Positions 15,921-22,676 of a DNA stretch of 43,688 bases are shown here, one piece after another (the first letter of the stretch is position 1; every line of letters begins with the position of its first letter). Position numbers and translations under genes: made by a program. The DNA comes from CAILHX01 sp046155285 (lineage in GTDB: Bacteria > Pseudomonadota > Gammaproteobacteria > Burkholderiales > Methylophilaceae). Under the pieces are notes generated by a model. That model was not told the DNA's origin. It saw nothing but the letters and a program-made list of their open reading frames with translations, and did no database searches. The DNA lies in contig JBJXEA010000002.1 in the NCBI GenBank assembly GCA_046155285.1, positions 1 through 43,688 on the forward strand, given 5' to 3'.

Positions 15921-17158
15921 ATGCATTCTGGCAAGAGATCATGGTTGATTTAAGCACCACTGTTGTGTGGCTGCAGTTGACCGTGCTATTCGTTAGCTTA
16001 GGTTTTGCTTGGGTGGTGAACAGGCTGCTGGTGCGGCGCTTCAGGACAAACACACCGGAATCCTGGCAAATAGGCGTGGGAGCAATCGCACGCGTGGTTT
16101 TCCCTCTGAGCGCTTTGGTGTTCGTCAGCCTAGGGCGCATGTTGTTGCAACATGGTGCGCAGCACAGCAGCCTGCTGCAGCTCGCCATCACCTTGTTATT
16201 GGCGATGGCGGTGATTCGGCTGGTAGCCTACGCGCTGCGCTATGTATTCTCCGCCGCGCAGTGGGTACGCACCACTGAGAATTTTGTGGTGTTCTTAGTG
16301 TGGGGCTTGGTGGCGCTGCATTTAACCGGGCAATTGGCCGACTTCACGACCTTTCTCGATGAGCTTAGCTTCCACGTCGGCACGCACAAATTTTCACTAT
16401 TGCTGCTGATTCAATCTGTGTTCATCGCCGTGCTGACGTTGGTCATCACGCTGTGGGTGGGGCGTATGCTGGAAAACAAGCTGATGCGCGCCCAGCAGTT
16501 GGATATGAATCTGCGCGTAGTGCTTTCCAAGCTGTTACGGGTGCTGTTGATATTGGTGGGCGTACTTACCGCTTTACCCATGGTGGGTTTCGACATTACG
16601 CTATTGTCAGTATTCGGCGGGGCTTTGGGTGTGGGCTTAGGCTTTGGCCTACAGAAAATTGCCAGCAACTACGTCAGTGGCTTCATCATTTTGCTGGATC
16701 ACTCTTTACACCCCGGCGACGTACTGACGGTGGATGGGCATCATGGCGTAGCACACCAACTACGCGCAAGGTATTTGCTGCTACGCAAGCTGGACGGCAC
16801 CGAAGTCATCATCCCCAACGATGCGCTGATTACCTCCACTGTCATCAACCACTCGTTATCAGACCGTAAGGCGAGCGTTTCGGTGTCGGTGCGAGTAAGT
16901 TACGATAGCCCGCTAGAAGCGGCCATACAGGCTATGCGTGAGTCTGCAGTGGGTGTGGCACGGGTGTTGAGCGCACCATTACCGGATGTGGCGGTTAAGC
17001 ATCTGGCGGATAACGGCGTAGAGTTACAGTTGACTGTGTGGATCAATGACCCTGAAACTGGTGCGGCGGCATTACAGTCGGCGCTTTATATCAAGATTCT
17101 AGAAGGATTCCGCGCTAATAACATCAGCATTGCGCTGGGAGTGATTCCTACCAAATAA
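15917..17158 (+). CDS. Mechanosensitive ion channel, MscS family
   Basis: The 413-residue product has several N-terminal membrane helices and then the MscS core. The pore-lining helix and beta domain read GGALGVGLGFGLQKIASNYV and SGFIILLDHSLHPGDVLTVDG, followed by RKLDGTEVIIPNDALITSTV. Such channels release solutes on hypo-osmotic shock. The start overlaps the mgtE stop as ATGA, so the two are translated together; both are inner-membrane proteins tied to ion balance. It is longer than E. coli MscS because of extra N-terminal helices. The subfamily cannot be fixed from sequence alone. Confidence 0.92.
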   Translation: MNAFWQEIMVDLSTTVVWLQLTVLFVSLGFAWVVNRLLVRRFRTNTPESWQIGVGAIARVVFPLSALVFVSLGRMLLQHGAQHSSLLQLAITLLLAMAVIRLVAYALRYVFSAAQWVRTTENFVVFLVWGLVALHLTGQLADFTTFLDELSFHVGTHKFSLLLLIQSVFIAVLTLVITLWVGRMLENKLMRAQQLDMNLRVVLSKLLRVLLILVGVLTALPMVGFDITLLSVFGGALGVGLGFGLQKIASNYVSGFIILLDHSLHPGDVLTVDGHHGVAHQLRARYLLLRKLDGTEVIIPNDALITSTVINHSLSDRKASVSVSVRVSYDSPLEAAIQAMRESAVGVARVLSAPLPDVAVKHLADNGVELQLTVWINDPETGAAALQSALYIKILEGFRANNISIALGVIPTK

Positions 17159-17160
17159 AA

Positions 17161-17184
17161 AAGCCCGCAATTGCGGGCTTTTTC
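17161..17184. terminator. Bidirectional terminator
   Basis: A perfect 20-base palindrome (17161-17180) with the stem AAGCCCGCAA is flanked by A residues on the left and T residues on the right, so it can end transcription both from the mscS side and from rpmG on the minus strand. Confidence 0.9.
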
Positions 17185-17199
17185 TTAAGCAAACCAAAA

Positions 17200-17367
17200 T
17201 TACTTCAGCTTGGTTTCTTTATACGCCACATGCTTGCGAGCAACAGGATCAAACTTGCTGATCTCCATCTTCTCCGGCATGGTGCGTTTGTTTTTGGTGG
17301 TGGTATAGAAATGACCAGTGCCTGCACTGGATTCTAATTTGATTTTTTCGCGTCCGCCTTTAGCCAT
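17200..17367 (-). CDS. rpmG: 50S ribosomal protein L33
   Basis: A 55-residue product: MAKGGREKIKLESSAGTGHF, then YTTTKNKRTMPEKMEISKFD and PVARKHVAYKETKLK. It lacks the CxxC pairs of zinc-type L33, so it is the zinc-free form. It lies 11 bases after rpmB in a two-gene operon. L33 sits near the E site of the 50S subunit. Confidence 0.97.
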   Translation of the reverse strand: MAKGGREKIKLESSAGTGHFYTTTKNKRTMPEKMEISKFDPVARKHVAYKETKLK

Positions 17368-17378
17368 GATTGTTCTCC

Positions 17379-17615
17379 TTAAATGCGTTCGCCGCGTTCA
17401 CGCAAATCGGCCAGAACGCTATCAATGCCGTTCTTGTCTATGGTGCGGAGCGCTGCAGTGGTGATACGAAGGCGAACCCAACGGTTTTCGCTTTCGACCC
17501 AGAATTTGCGATTTTGCAAATTAGGCAAAAAACGGCGTTTGGTTTTGTTATTGGCGTGAGAAACATTGTTTCCACTCATCGGCTTTTTGCCGGTTACCTG
17601 ACATTTACGTGCCAT
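17379..17615 (-). CDS. rpmB: 50S ribosomal protein L28
   Basis: The 78-residue product starts MARKCQVTGKKPMSGNNVSH and carries NKTKRRFLPNLQNRKFWVES, typical of L28. Only one cysteine is present, so it is the non-zinc form. rpmB-rpmG close to radC, coaBC and dut is a conserved proteobacterial neighbourhood. Confidence 0.97.
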   Translation of the reverse strand: MARKCQVTGKKPMSGNNVSHANNKTKRRFLPNLQNRKFWVESENRWVRLRITTAALRTIDKNGIDSVLADLRERGERI

Positions 17616-17654
17616 TGCTATTTCCTAAACAAGGTCAAATTTTGAAAGACGTGC

Positions 17655-17684
17655 TTTATACCACGAAACAGCTCATTTACTCAA
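17655..17684 (-). promoter_or_regulatory. Putative promoter of rpmB-rpmG
   Basis: On the minus strand TTGAGT (17684-17679) is followed 18 bases later by TATAAA (17660-17655). It lies in the 74-base gap between dut and rpmB and would give a leader of about 35 bases. Confidence 0.45.
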
Positions 17685-17689
17685 CAAAA

Positions 17690-18154
17690 TTAGTGTTTTC
17701 CTGTGCTGCCAAAACCACCTTCACCGCGCTCGCTGGCATCAAACTCATCCACCAGGTCAAAGCTGGCTTGTATCACCGGAACGATGACCAGCTGTGCGAT
17801 GCGTTCTAGTGGATTGAGGATGAACGGCTCGCGTCCGCGATTCCAGCATGACACCAGCAATTGGCCTTGGTAGTCCGAATCAATCAGCCCCACCAAATTA
17901 CCTAGCACGATGCCGTGTTTATGCCCCAAGCCTGAACGTGGCAGTATCAAGGCGGCATAATTGGGGTCGCCTAGATGTATCGCCATCCCCGTCGGTATCA
18001 GCTCGGTTTTGCCGGGTTCTAGCGTCAGCACGTGTTCGATACAGGCGCGCAAATCCAGCCCGGCAGAGCCAGGTGTGGCGTAGGCGGGGAGTTGGTGTTT
18101 GAGGCGTTCGTCGAGGATTTTGAGTTTGACTTTTAATTGAAGCGGTAGTGACAT
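17690..18154 (-). CDS. dut: Deoxyuridine 5'-triphosphate nucleotidohydrolase
   Basis: The 154-residue product has all five dUTPase motifs in order: TPGSAGLDLRA, PRSGLGHKHG, GLIDSDYQGQL, ERIAQLV and the C-terminal arm RGEGGFGSTG. It hydrolyses dUTP to dUMP and pyrophosphate, which keeps uracil out of DNA and feeds thymidylate synthesis. The length fits the homotrimeric family. It follows coaBC on the same strand after 51 bases, a pairing also found in E. coli. Confidence 0.97.
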   Translation of the reverse strand: MSLPLQLKVKLKILDERLKHQLPAYATPGSAGLDLRACIEHVLTLEPGKTELIPTGMAIHLGDPNYAALILPRSGLGHKHGIVLGNLVGLIDSDYQGQLLVSCWNRGREPFILNPLERIAQLVIVPVIQASFDLVDEFDASERGEGGFGSTGKH

Positions 18155-18195
18155 ATTTACTTTCCTGATGGGTGGCGATGGTGGCTGAGAGATTT

Positions 18196-18237
18196 TCCCT
18201 CTCCCCTAGCCCCTCTCCCGTTCACGGGCGAGGGGGA
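18196..18237. repeat. REP-like palindromic element at the coaBC 3' end
   Basis: Two CCCTCTCCC runs lead into an imperfect palindrome, CCCTCTCCCGT with ACGGGCGAGGG (18211-18234) around a two-base loop, one mismatch. Similar CCCTCTCCC inverted repeats recur near 31793 and 33448. The coaBC stop codon (18206-18208) lies inside it. It may end the coaBC transcript or be processed between coaBC and dut. Confidence 0.6.
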
Positions 18238-19399
18238 CGAGGTGTTGCAGTAGTTGGCGTGCAAGTGTGAGTTTGTCGGCGGTGAGTAAAGGGTGTGTGC
18301 CGTGGTCGTCTAGCAGAATCAGCGTGTTGTTATCGCCACCAAAGCCATCTTGCACTAGGTTGGCAGCGAGTAATGGCAGCTTTTTACTGCGGCGTTTTTG
18401 TTCGGCGAATTGCAGCAGGTTTTCGCTCTCGGCGGCAAAACCGACGCAGAAGGGTGGTTTGGGCAGGTTTGCCACTGTGGCGAGAATGTCTTGGTTTTGC
18501 ACCAACTCCAAGGTTAATCCGGCGCCATTTTTCTTGATTTTTTGGTCAGATGGATGGGAGGGACGATAGTCACTCACGGCGGCTACGGCTATAAAAATAT
18601 CTTGGTTTGCAATATGTGCCATCACCGCGTCCAGCATGTTCTGCGCGCTTGCCACGCTGATGACCTTCACCCCGCGTGGCGCATCCAGACAAGCGGCGCT
18701 GACCAAAGTCACGGCTGCACCCATTTCCTGTGCTGCTCGCGCTACTGCGTAGCCCATTTTTCCTGAGCTTAGATTAGTGATTCCGCGCACCGGGTCTATG
18801 GCTTCAAATGTCGCGCCAGCGGTGATTAGGACGTTTTTTCCAGCAAGCAGCTTGGGTTGAAAACTGGCTTCCAATTCCTCAAGCAAGGCTTGCGGCTCTA
18901 TCATGCGCCCTACGCCGATTTCGCCACAGGCTTGGTCGCCGCTGTCGGGGCCAAGCACTGCGATGCCGTCTTGCGTGAGTTGCACGATGTTGCGTTGGGT
19001 CGCAGGGTTTTGCCACATTTCCATATTCATGGCGGGGGCGACCAGTAGCGGGCATTGGCCACGCGCCAAGCATAAGGTGGAGAGTAAATCGTCTGCCGTA
19101 CCATGAACTAGCTTAGCGATAAAGTTGGCACTGGCAGGCGCAATCAGAATCGCATCCGCTTCCCGCGCCAAGGTGATGTGCGACATGCCGTTGCCGGTGT
19201 TATCCCAAAGGTCGGTCAGCACGGGCTTGCCAGACAGCGCTTGCAAGGTGAGCGGGGTGATGAATTGGCAGGTGGATGCTGTCATCACCACTTGCACGTC
19301 CATGTTTTGTTTAACCAGCAAACGCACCAACTCCGCCGCTTTATAAGCCGCGATGCCGCCGGTGAGGCCTAGCAGAATTTTTTTGGAGGGAATGCTCAT
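18206..19399 (-). CDS. coaBC: Bifunctional phosphopantothenoylcysteine decarboxylase/synthetase
   Basis: The 397-residue product carries out two steps of coenzyme A synthesis. The N-terminal CoaC flavoprotein half has KILLGLTGGIAAYKAAELVR, MSHITLAREADAILIAPASA and the PAMNMEMWQNPATQ substrate loop. The C-terminal CoaB half has ITAGATFEAIDPVRGITNLS and the conserved KKNGAGLTLELVQNQDIL region. The last few residues (ARERERG) and the stop codon are encoded by a GC-rich palindromic repeat, so the C-terminus looks slightly altered. It diverges from radC. Confidence 0.96.
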   Translation of the reverse strand: MSIPSKKILLGLTGGIAAYKAAELVRLLVKQNMDVQVVMTASTCQFITPLTLQALSGKPVLTDLWDNTGNGMSHITLAREADAILIAPASANFIAKLVHGTADDLLSTLCLARGQCPLLVAPAMNMEMWQNPATQRNIVQLTQDGIAVLGPDSGDQACGEIGVGRMIEPQALLEELEASFQPKLLAGKNVLITAGATFEAIDPVRGITNLSSGKMGYAVARAAQEMGAAVTLVSAACLDAPRGVKVISVASAQNMLDAVMAHIANQDIFIAVAAVSDYRPSHPSDQKIKKNGAGLTLELVQNQDILATVANLPKPPFCVGFAAESENLLQFAEQKRRSKKLPLLAANLVQDGFGGDNNTLILLDDHGTHPLLTADKLTLARQLLQHLVPLARERERG

Positions 19400-19452
19400 G
19401 GAGCGCTATTTCATTGATAATGCGGACATTCTACCATTGTGGAGTTGATGTG

Positions 19453-20127
19453 ATGGCGATTACCGATTGGCCTGCCGACGAACGTCCGCGTGAAAAACTC
19501 ATGCTGCAAGGCGCATCGGCCTTATCCGATGCCGAATTGCTGGCGATTTTTTTGCGGGTGGGCGTGACGGGCATGAGCGCGGTGGATTTGGCGCGTGAGC
19601 TGCTCTTAGAATTTGGCAGCTTAAACGGCATCTTTGCCGCCAGCCGCGCCCAGCTTACTCAAGTGCATGGCATGGGCGACAGCAAATACGCGCAGCTACA
19701 AGCCATTTTTGAGATGTCACAACGCGCATTGAAAGAGCAGATGCGCGAACGTGACGTGCTGGCTTCTCCAGTGGCGGTGCGCGATTATCTGAAGCTGAAG
19801 CTGGGCGGGCTGACGCGAGAGGTGTTCATGGTGCTGTTGCTGGACGCACAAAACCGCGTGTTGGCAACCGAGGAGCTGTTTTCTGGCACACTTACGCAAA
19901 CCTCGGTCTATCCGCGTGAGGTGGTCAAATGCGCCTTACATCACAATGCGGCGGCGGTGATATTTGCCCACAATCACCCTTCCGGCGTGGCCGAGCCCAG
20001 TCGTGCTGATGAGATGCTGACTAAAACCTTGAAAGACGCGCTAGCGTTGATAGACGTGAAAGTGCTGGATCACTTTGTGGTGGCGGGGAATGTGGCGCTG
20101 TCGTTCAGCGAGCGTGGCCTGCTGTAG
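19453..20127 (+). CDS. radC: RadC family JAMM-domain protein
   Basis: The 224-residue product begins MAITDWPADERPREKLMLQG. It has an N-terminal helix-hairpin-helix region (TQVHGMGDSKYAQLQAIFEM) and a C-terminal JAMM metal site with His173, His175 and Asp186 in HNHPSGVAEPSRAD. RadC was once linked to DNA repair, but its molecular role is unproven. The open frame runs upstream to 19414; the ATG at 19453 lies eight bases after GGAG and gives the family N-terminus. The 3' end overlaps the convergent acetyltransferase by 23 bases. Confidence 0.95.
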   Translation: MAITDWPADERPREKLMLQGASALSDAELLAIFLRVGVTGMSAVDLARELLLEFGSLNGIFAASRAQLTQVHGMGDSKYAQLQAIFEMSQRALKEQMRERDVLASPVAVRDYLKLKLGGLTREVFMVLLLDAQNRVLATEELFSGTLTQTSVYPREVVKCALHHNAAAVIFAHNHPSGVAEPSRADEMLTKTLKDALALIDVKVLDHFVVAGNVALSFSERGLL

Positions 20128-20629
20128 TGCTTTGCCACTCTTCGCGCAGCATGCCAAACTTGATGATGTCATCATACGCACCATCCAGTTTTCGCGCTTT
20201 ACGCTTACGACCTTCTTCAGTAAAGCCAGCGTTGCGATACAGCGCTAGAGCAGAGATATTGGAGGCGAAAACTTCTAGTTCTATACGCTCGAATTTATCG
20301 GCGAACCCCATCTTAAGAGCTTCTTGTAGCAAGGTCTTACCCAAGCCAACCCCGCGATAGACGGGCAATAGACCCATGCTCAGATGCCCCGCATGATCTA
20401 AGCCTTCAAACATGCCCGGAGTGATGTCGCACCAGCCTACAACATTGGTGCCGTCAAGCAGCAATAGATGAATGCCACAAATAATGAGTGACGCAATATA
20501 GTCGCGGGTTTGCGCTACGCTAAAGCCCTTGGTGCTAGCTAAGAAATGGCGTTCATGGGCGATGAGGCCTATGCATTCAGCCAGCGCAGGCGCATCTTCC
20601 TCAGTAGTGGGGCGAATTTTTAAGGTCAT
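20105..20629 (-). CDS. GNAT family N-acetyltransferase
   Basis: The 174-residue product shows the GNAT fold: MTLKIRPTTEEDAPALAECI at the start, then LSMGLLPVYRGVGLGKTLLQ with the RGVGLGK acetyl-CoA pyrophosphate loop, and VFASNISALALYRNAGFTEE, the typical motif-B region. It resembles RimJ/RimL or YhhY-type enzymes; the substrate cannot be told. It is the last gene of the minus-strand group and converges on radC. A G10 tract on the plus strand lies 15-24 bases upstream of the start, and no good ribosome-binding site is seen. Confidence 0.92.
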   Translation of the reverse strand: MTLKIRPTTEEDAPALAECIGLIAHERHFLASTKGFSVAQTRDYIASLIICGIHLLLLDGTNVVGWCDITPGMFEGLDHAGHLSMGLLPVYRGVGLGKTLLQEALKMGFADKFERIELEVFASNISALALYRNAGFTEEGRKRKARKLDGAYDDIIKFGMLREEWQSTTAGHAR

Positions 20630-20643
20630 TTTTATGGATTAGC

Positions 20644-20653
20644 GGGGGGGGGG
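20644..20653. repeat. Ten-base G homopolymer upstream of the GNAT gene
   Basis: Ten consecutive G residues on the plus strand (ten C in the gene's sense) lie 15 to 24 bases before the acetyltransferase start. Six C residues at 20673-20678 could pair with it to form a stem around about 19 bases. Tracts of this length are prone to slippage in bacteria. Confidence 0.7.
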
Positions 20654-20705
20654 AGATTAAGGAATTCATTGTCCCCCCGACAACGTTGTGCATTCTGTTA
20701 AAAAT

Positions 20706-21431
20706 TTACAATAAATGCAAGCTCGGCGAGAGGACTTTTAATGCGCGTCTGTGGGCGCTGTATTCTGGGCATAGCTTGCCCACCCAAGCCCAGAATTGGG
20801 GGCTGTGGTTCATTTCTTTCAGATGTGCGAGTTCATGCGCGACGACGTAATGGATGATGTGCGGCGGCGCTTGGATTAAGCGCCAATTGAGGCGGATTTC
20901 ACCTTTTGAATTGCAACTTCCCCAGCGTGTGTGGGCGCTAGAAAGCTTGAGGGGCGGGGTGCTTGCGCCCAATTGCGCGGCACCGATGGCGATGCGCCTG
21001 CCAAAGTCCTCTAGCGCCTGGGCGCGTAACCAACTCAGCACTTTGCGCTTGAGTACGGCGCTATTGCTTGGGTCTGGCAGGCAAACCAACAGTGTTTCGC
21101 CATTCACTATAGGGATGCTACGAATGCCGCCTGTTTGTAATTCCAACTTGAGTTCTCGCCCCAGATATTGCAGCGCCGCGCCTTGTTCCCATTGCATAAC
21201 AGGCGTAACGTCATCCAAGCGTTCGGTCAATTGGCCTAGTTTTTTCTCTATCCAGTCGGCATGTTTCAGCAATATGTTCGGAACATCGCGGCGCGGCATA
21301 CGGCTGGGAATATGTACCGTCAGGCCGTTGCGATCCACGCGCATTCCAATTGTTCTGCGGCGTGCGCTGACTTTGAGGAGGTAGGGGATTTCTCTACCAG
21401 CAATAGCAATGCTGTGTTGCAAGCTAGACAT
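20706..21431 (-). CDS. DUF45/YgjP-type zinc metallopeptidase
   Basis: The 241-residue product has the family signature SSAHTRWGSCNSKGEIRLNW and a zinc site VVAHELAHLKEMNHSPQFW, with His199, Glu200 and His203 plus His209. This is the DUF45 (WLM/SprT-like, M48-related) family; substrates are not established. It starts eight bases inside the end of the acyltransferase gene, so it belongs to the glyQ-glyS-gmhB-plsC operon. Confidence 0.93.
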   Translation of the reverse strand: MSSLQHSIAIAGREIPYLLKVSARRRTIGMRVDRNGLTVHIPSRMPRRDVPNILLKHADWIEKKLGQLTERLDDVTPVMQWEQGAALQYLGRELKLELQTGGIRSIPIVNGETLLVCLPDPSNSAVLKRKVLSWLRAQALEDFGRRIAIGAAQLGASTPPLKLSSAHTRWGSCNSKGEIRLNWRLIQAPPHIIHYVVAHELAHLKEMNHSPQFWAWVGKLCPEYSAHRRALKVLSPSLHLL

Positions 21432-22140
21432 ATTCGCCGAGACGCGGCATCTCGCCTTCTATCCACGCCTCGACTTGGGCGTTGAGTGCGTCCGACTTCA
21501 TGCCTTTGGTGTTGATAGGCTCGCCTATGCTGACGGTAATGACGCCGCTATGCTTGTGCAGGCTATTTTTGCCCCAGAACTCGCCTGCGTTATGGGCTAC
21601 GGGAACCACGGTGGCTTCGGTGTGTGTCGCCAGCCAAGCGCCGCCGATGTGGTATTTACCCTTTTGCCCGGGCGGCGTGCGCGTGCCTTCGGGGAATACC
21701 ACCACCCACAAGCCTTTTTTCAGCCGATCTTTGCCTTGTTCTACCATTTGCATCAGCGCAAAGCGGCCAGCGGCGCGGTTGATGGCGATGCTATTCACCG
21801 CCCACAGCGCCCAGCCGAAAAATGGTATCCAATATAACTCACGTTTCAACACCCAAATTTGCGGCGGAAAGATGGCCTGAAAGGCGATGGTTTCCCATGC
21901 TGATTGATGCTTGGAAAGGATGATGCACGGATGTCTTGGGATGTTGTGTGCGCCGATGACGCGATACTTCAAGTTGCAAGTTAGCGCCAGCCAGCGCACC
22001 ACAAAACGCGCCCAGCCAGCGACGATGTGAGAGCGTTTGGGGGCTGGGAGCGGAATCAGCAACAAGGCCAGCAGCGTGTAAGGAAACACCATCAGCCACA
22101 TGCCCAGGTTAAAAATGAACACGCGCAGCCACATGGTCAT
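21424..22140 (-). CDS. plsC: 1-acyl-sn-glycerol-3-phosphate acyltransferase-like protein
   Basis: The 238-residue product has an N-terminal hydrophobic segment and the acyltransferase blocks ILSKHQSAWETIAFQ (motif I), INRAAG (motif II region) and VVVFPEGTRTPPGQ (motif III). PlsC-type enzymes make phosphatidic acid at the inner membrane. Motif I reads HX4E (His78, Glu83) instead of the standard HX4D, so its exact activity is less certain. It overlaps gmhB by four bases. Confidence 0.9.
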   Translation of the reverse strand: MTMWLRVFIFNLGMWLMVFPYTLLALLLIPLPAPKRSHIVAGWARFVVRWLALTCNLKYRVIGAHNIPRHPCIILSKHQSAWETIAFQAIFPPQIWVLKRELYWIPFFGWALWAVNSIAINRAAGRFALMQMVEQGKDRLKKGLWVVVFPEGTRTPPGQKGKYHIGGAWLATHTEATVVPVAHNAGEFWGKNSLHKHSGVITVSIGEPINTKGMKSDALNAQVEAWIEGEMPRLGEYV

Positions 22141-22676
22141 AGCTCGTTGATGATGTAACGTGCGGCTTCGGCTAAGTCGGCACAGATTTTTGTGCCTTGC
22201 GGCAGGCCGCCCGCATTGAGCGTATCTTCGCCCTTACCGGTACGCACCAATATCGGCTTGCATCCCAGCGGCACGCCTGCTTGCAAATCGCGCAGGGAAT
22301 CCCCCACCACCGGTACGCCGTCCAAGTCTGTACCAAAGCGCTTGGCAATCTCTTCCATCAAGCCTGGCTTAGGTTTGCGGCAGTTGCACGCATCTTCGTT
22401 GGCGTGCGGGCAGTAAAATAGCGCGTCTATGCGGCCGCCCATTTGCGCCAAAGCGCGGTGCATTTTGTCGTGGATGGCATTGAGCGTGGACATGTCCAGC
22501 AGCCCGCGGCTAATGCCAGATTGATTGGTGGCCAGCACCACGCGGAAGCCTGCCTGGTTTAGCTCGGCAATGGCTTCTAGACTTCCGGGAATAGGCTTCC
22601 ATTCGCTCGGATTTTTGATGAAATGGGTGGAGTCAACATTGATGACGCCGTCGCGGTCGAGAATGACGAGTTTCAT
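22137..22676 (-). CDS. gmhB: D-glycero-beta-D-manno-heptose 1,7-bisphosphate 7-phosphatase
   Basis: The 179-residue HAD-family product has the nucleophile motif LDRDGVIN (Asp7, Asp9), VVLATNQSGISRG, and the zinc loop CPHANEDACNCRKPKPG with Cys89, His91, Cys97 and Cys99, followed by VVGDSLRDLQAG. It removes the 7-phosphate in ADP-heptose synthesis for the LPS inner core. It overlaps the glyS stop as ATGA and lies in the glyQS operon, a frequent arrangement in betaproteobacteria. Confidence 0.95.
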   Translation of the reverse strand: MKLVILDRDGVINVDSTHFIKNPSEWKPIPGSLEAIAELNQAGFRVVLATNQSGISRGLLDMSTLNAIHDKMHRALAQMGGRIDALFYCPHANEDACNCRKPKPGLMEEIAKRFGTDLDGVPVVGDSLRDLQAGVPLGCKPILVRTGKGEDTLNAGGLPQGTKICADLAEAARYIINEL

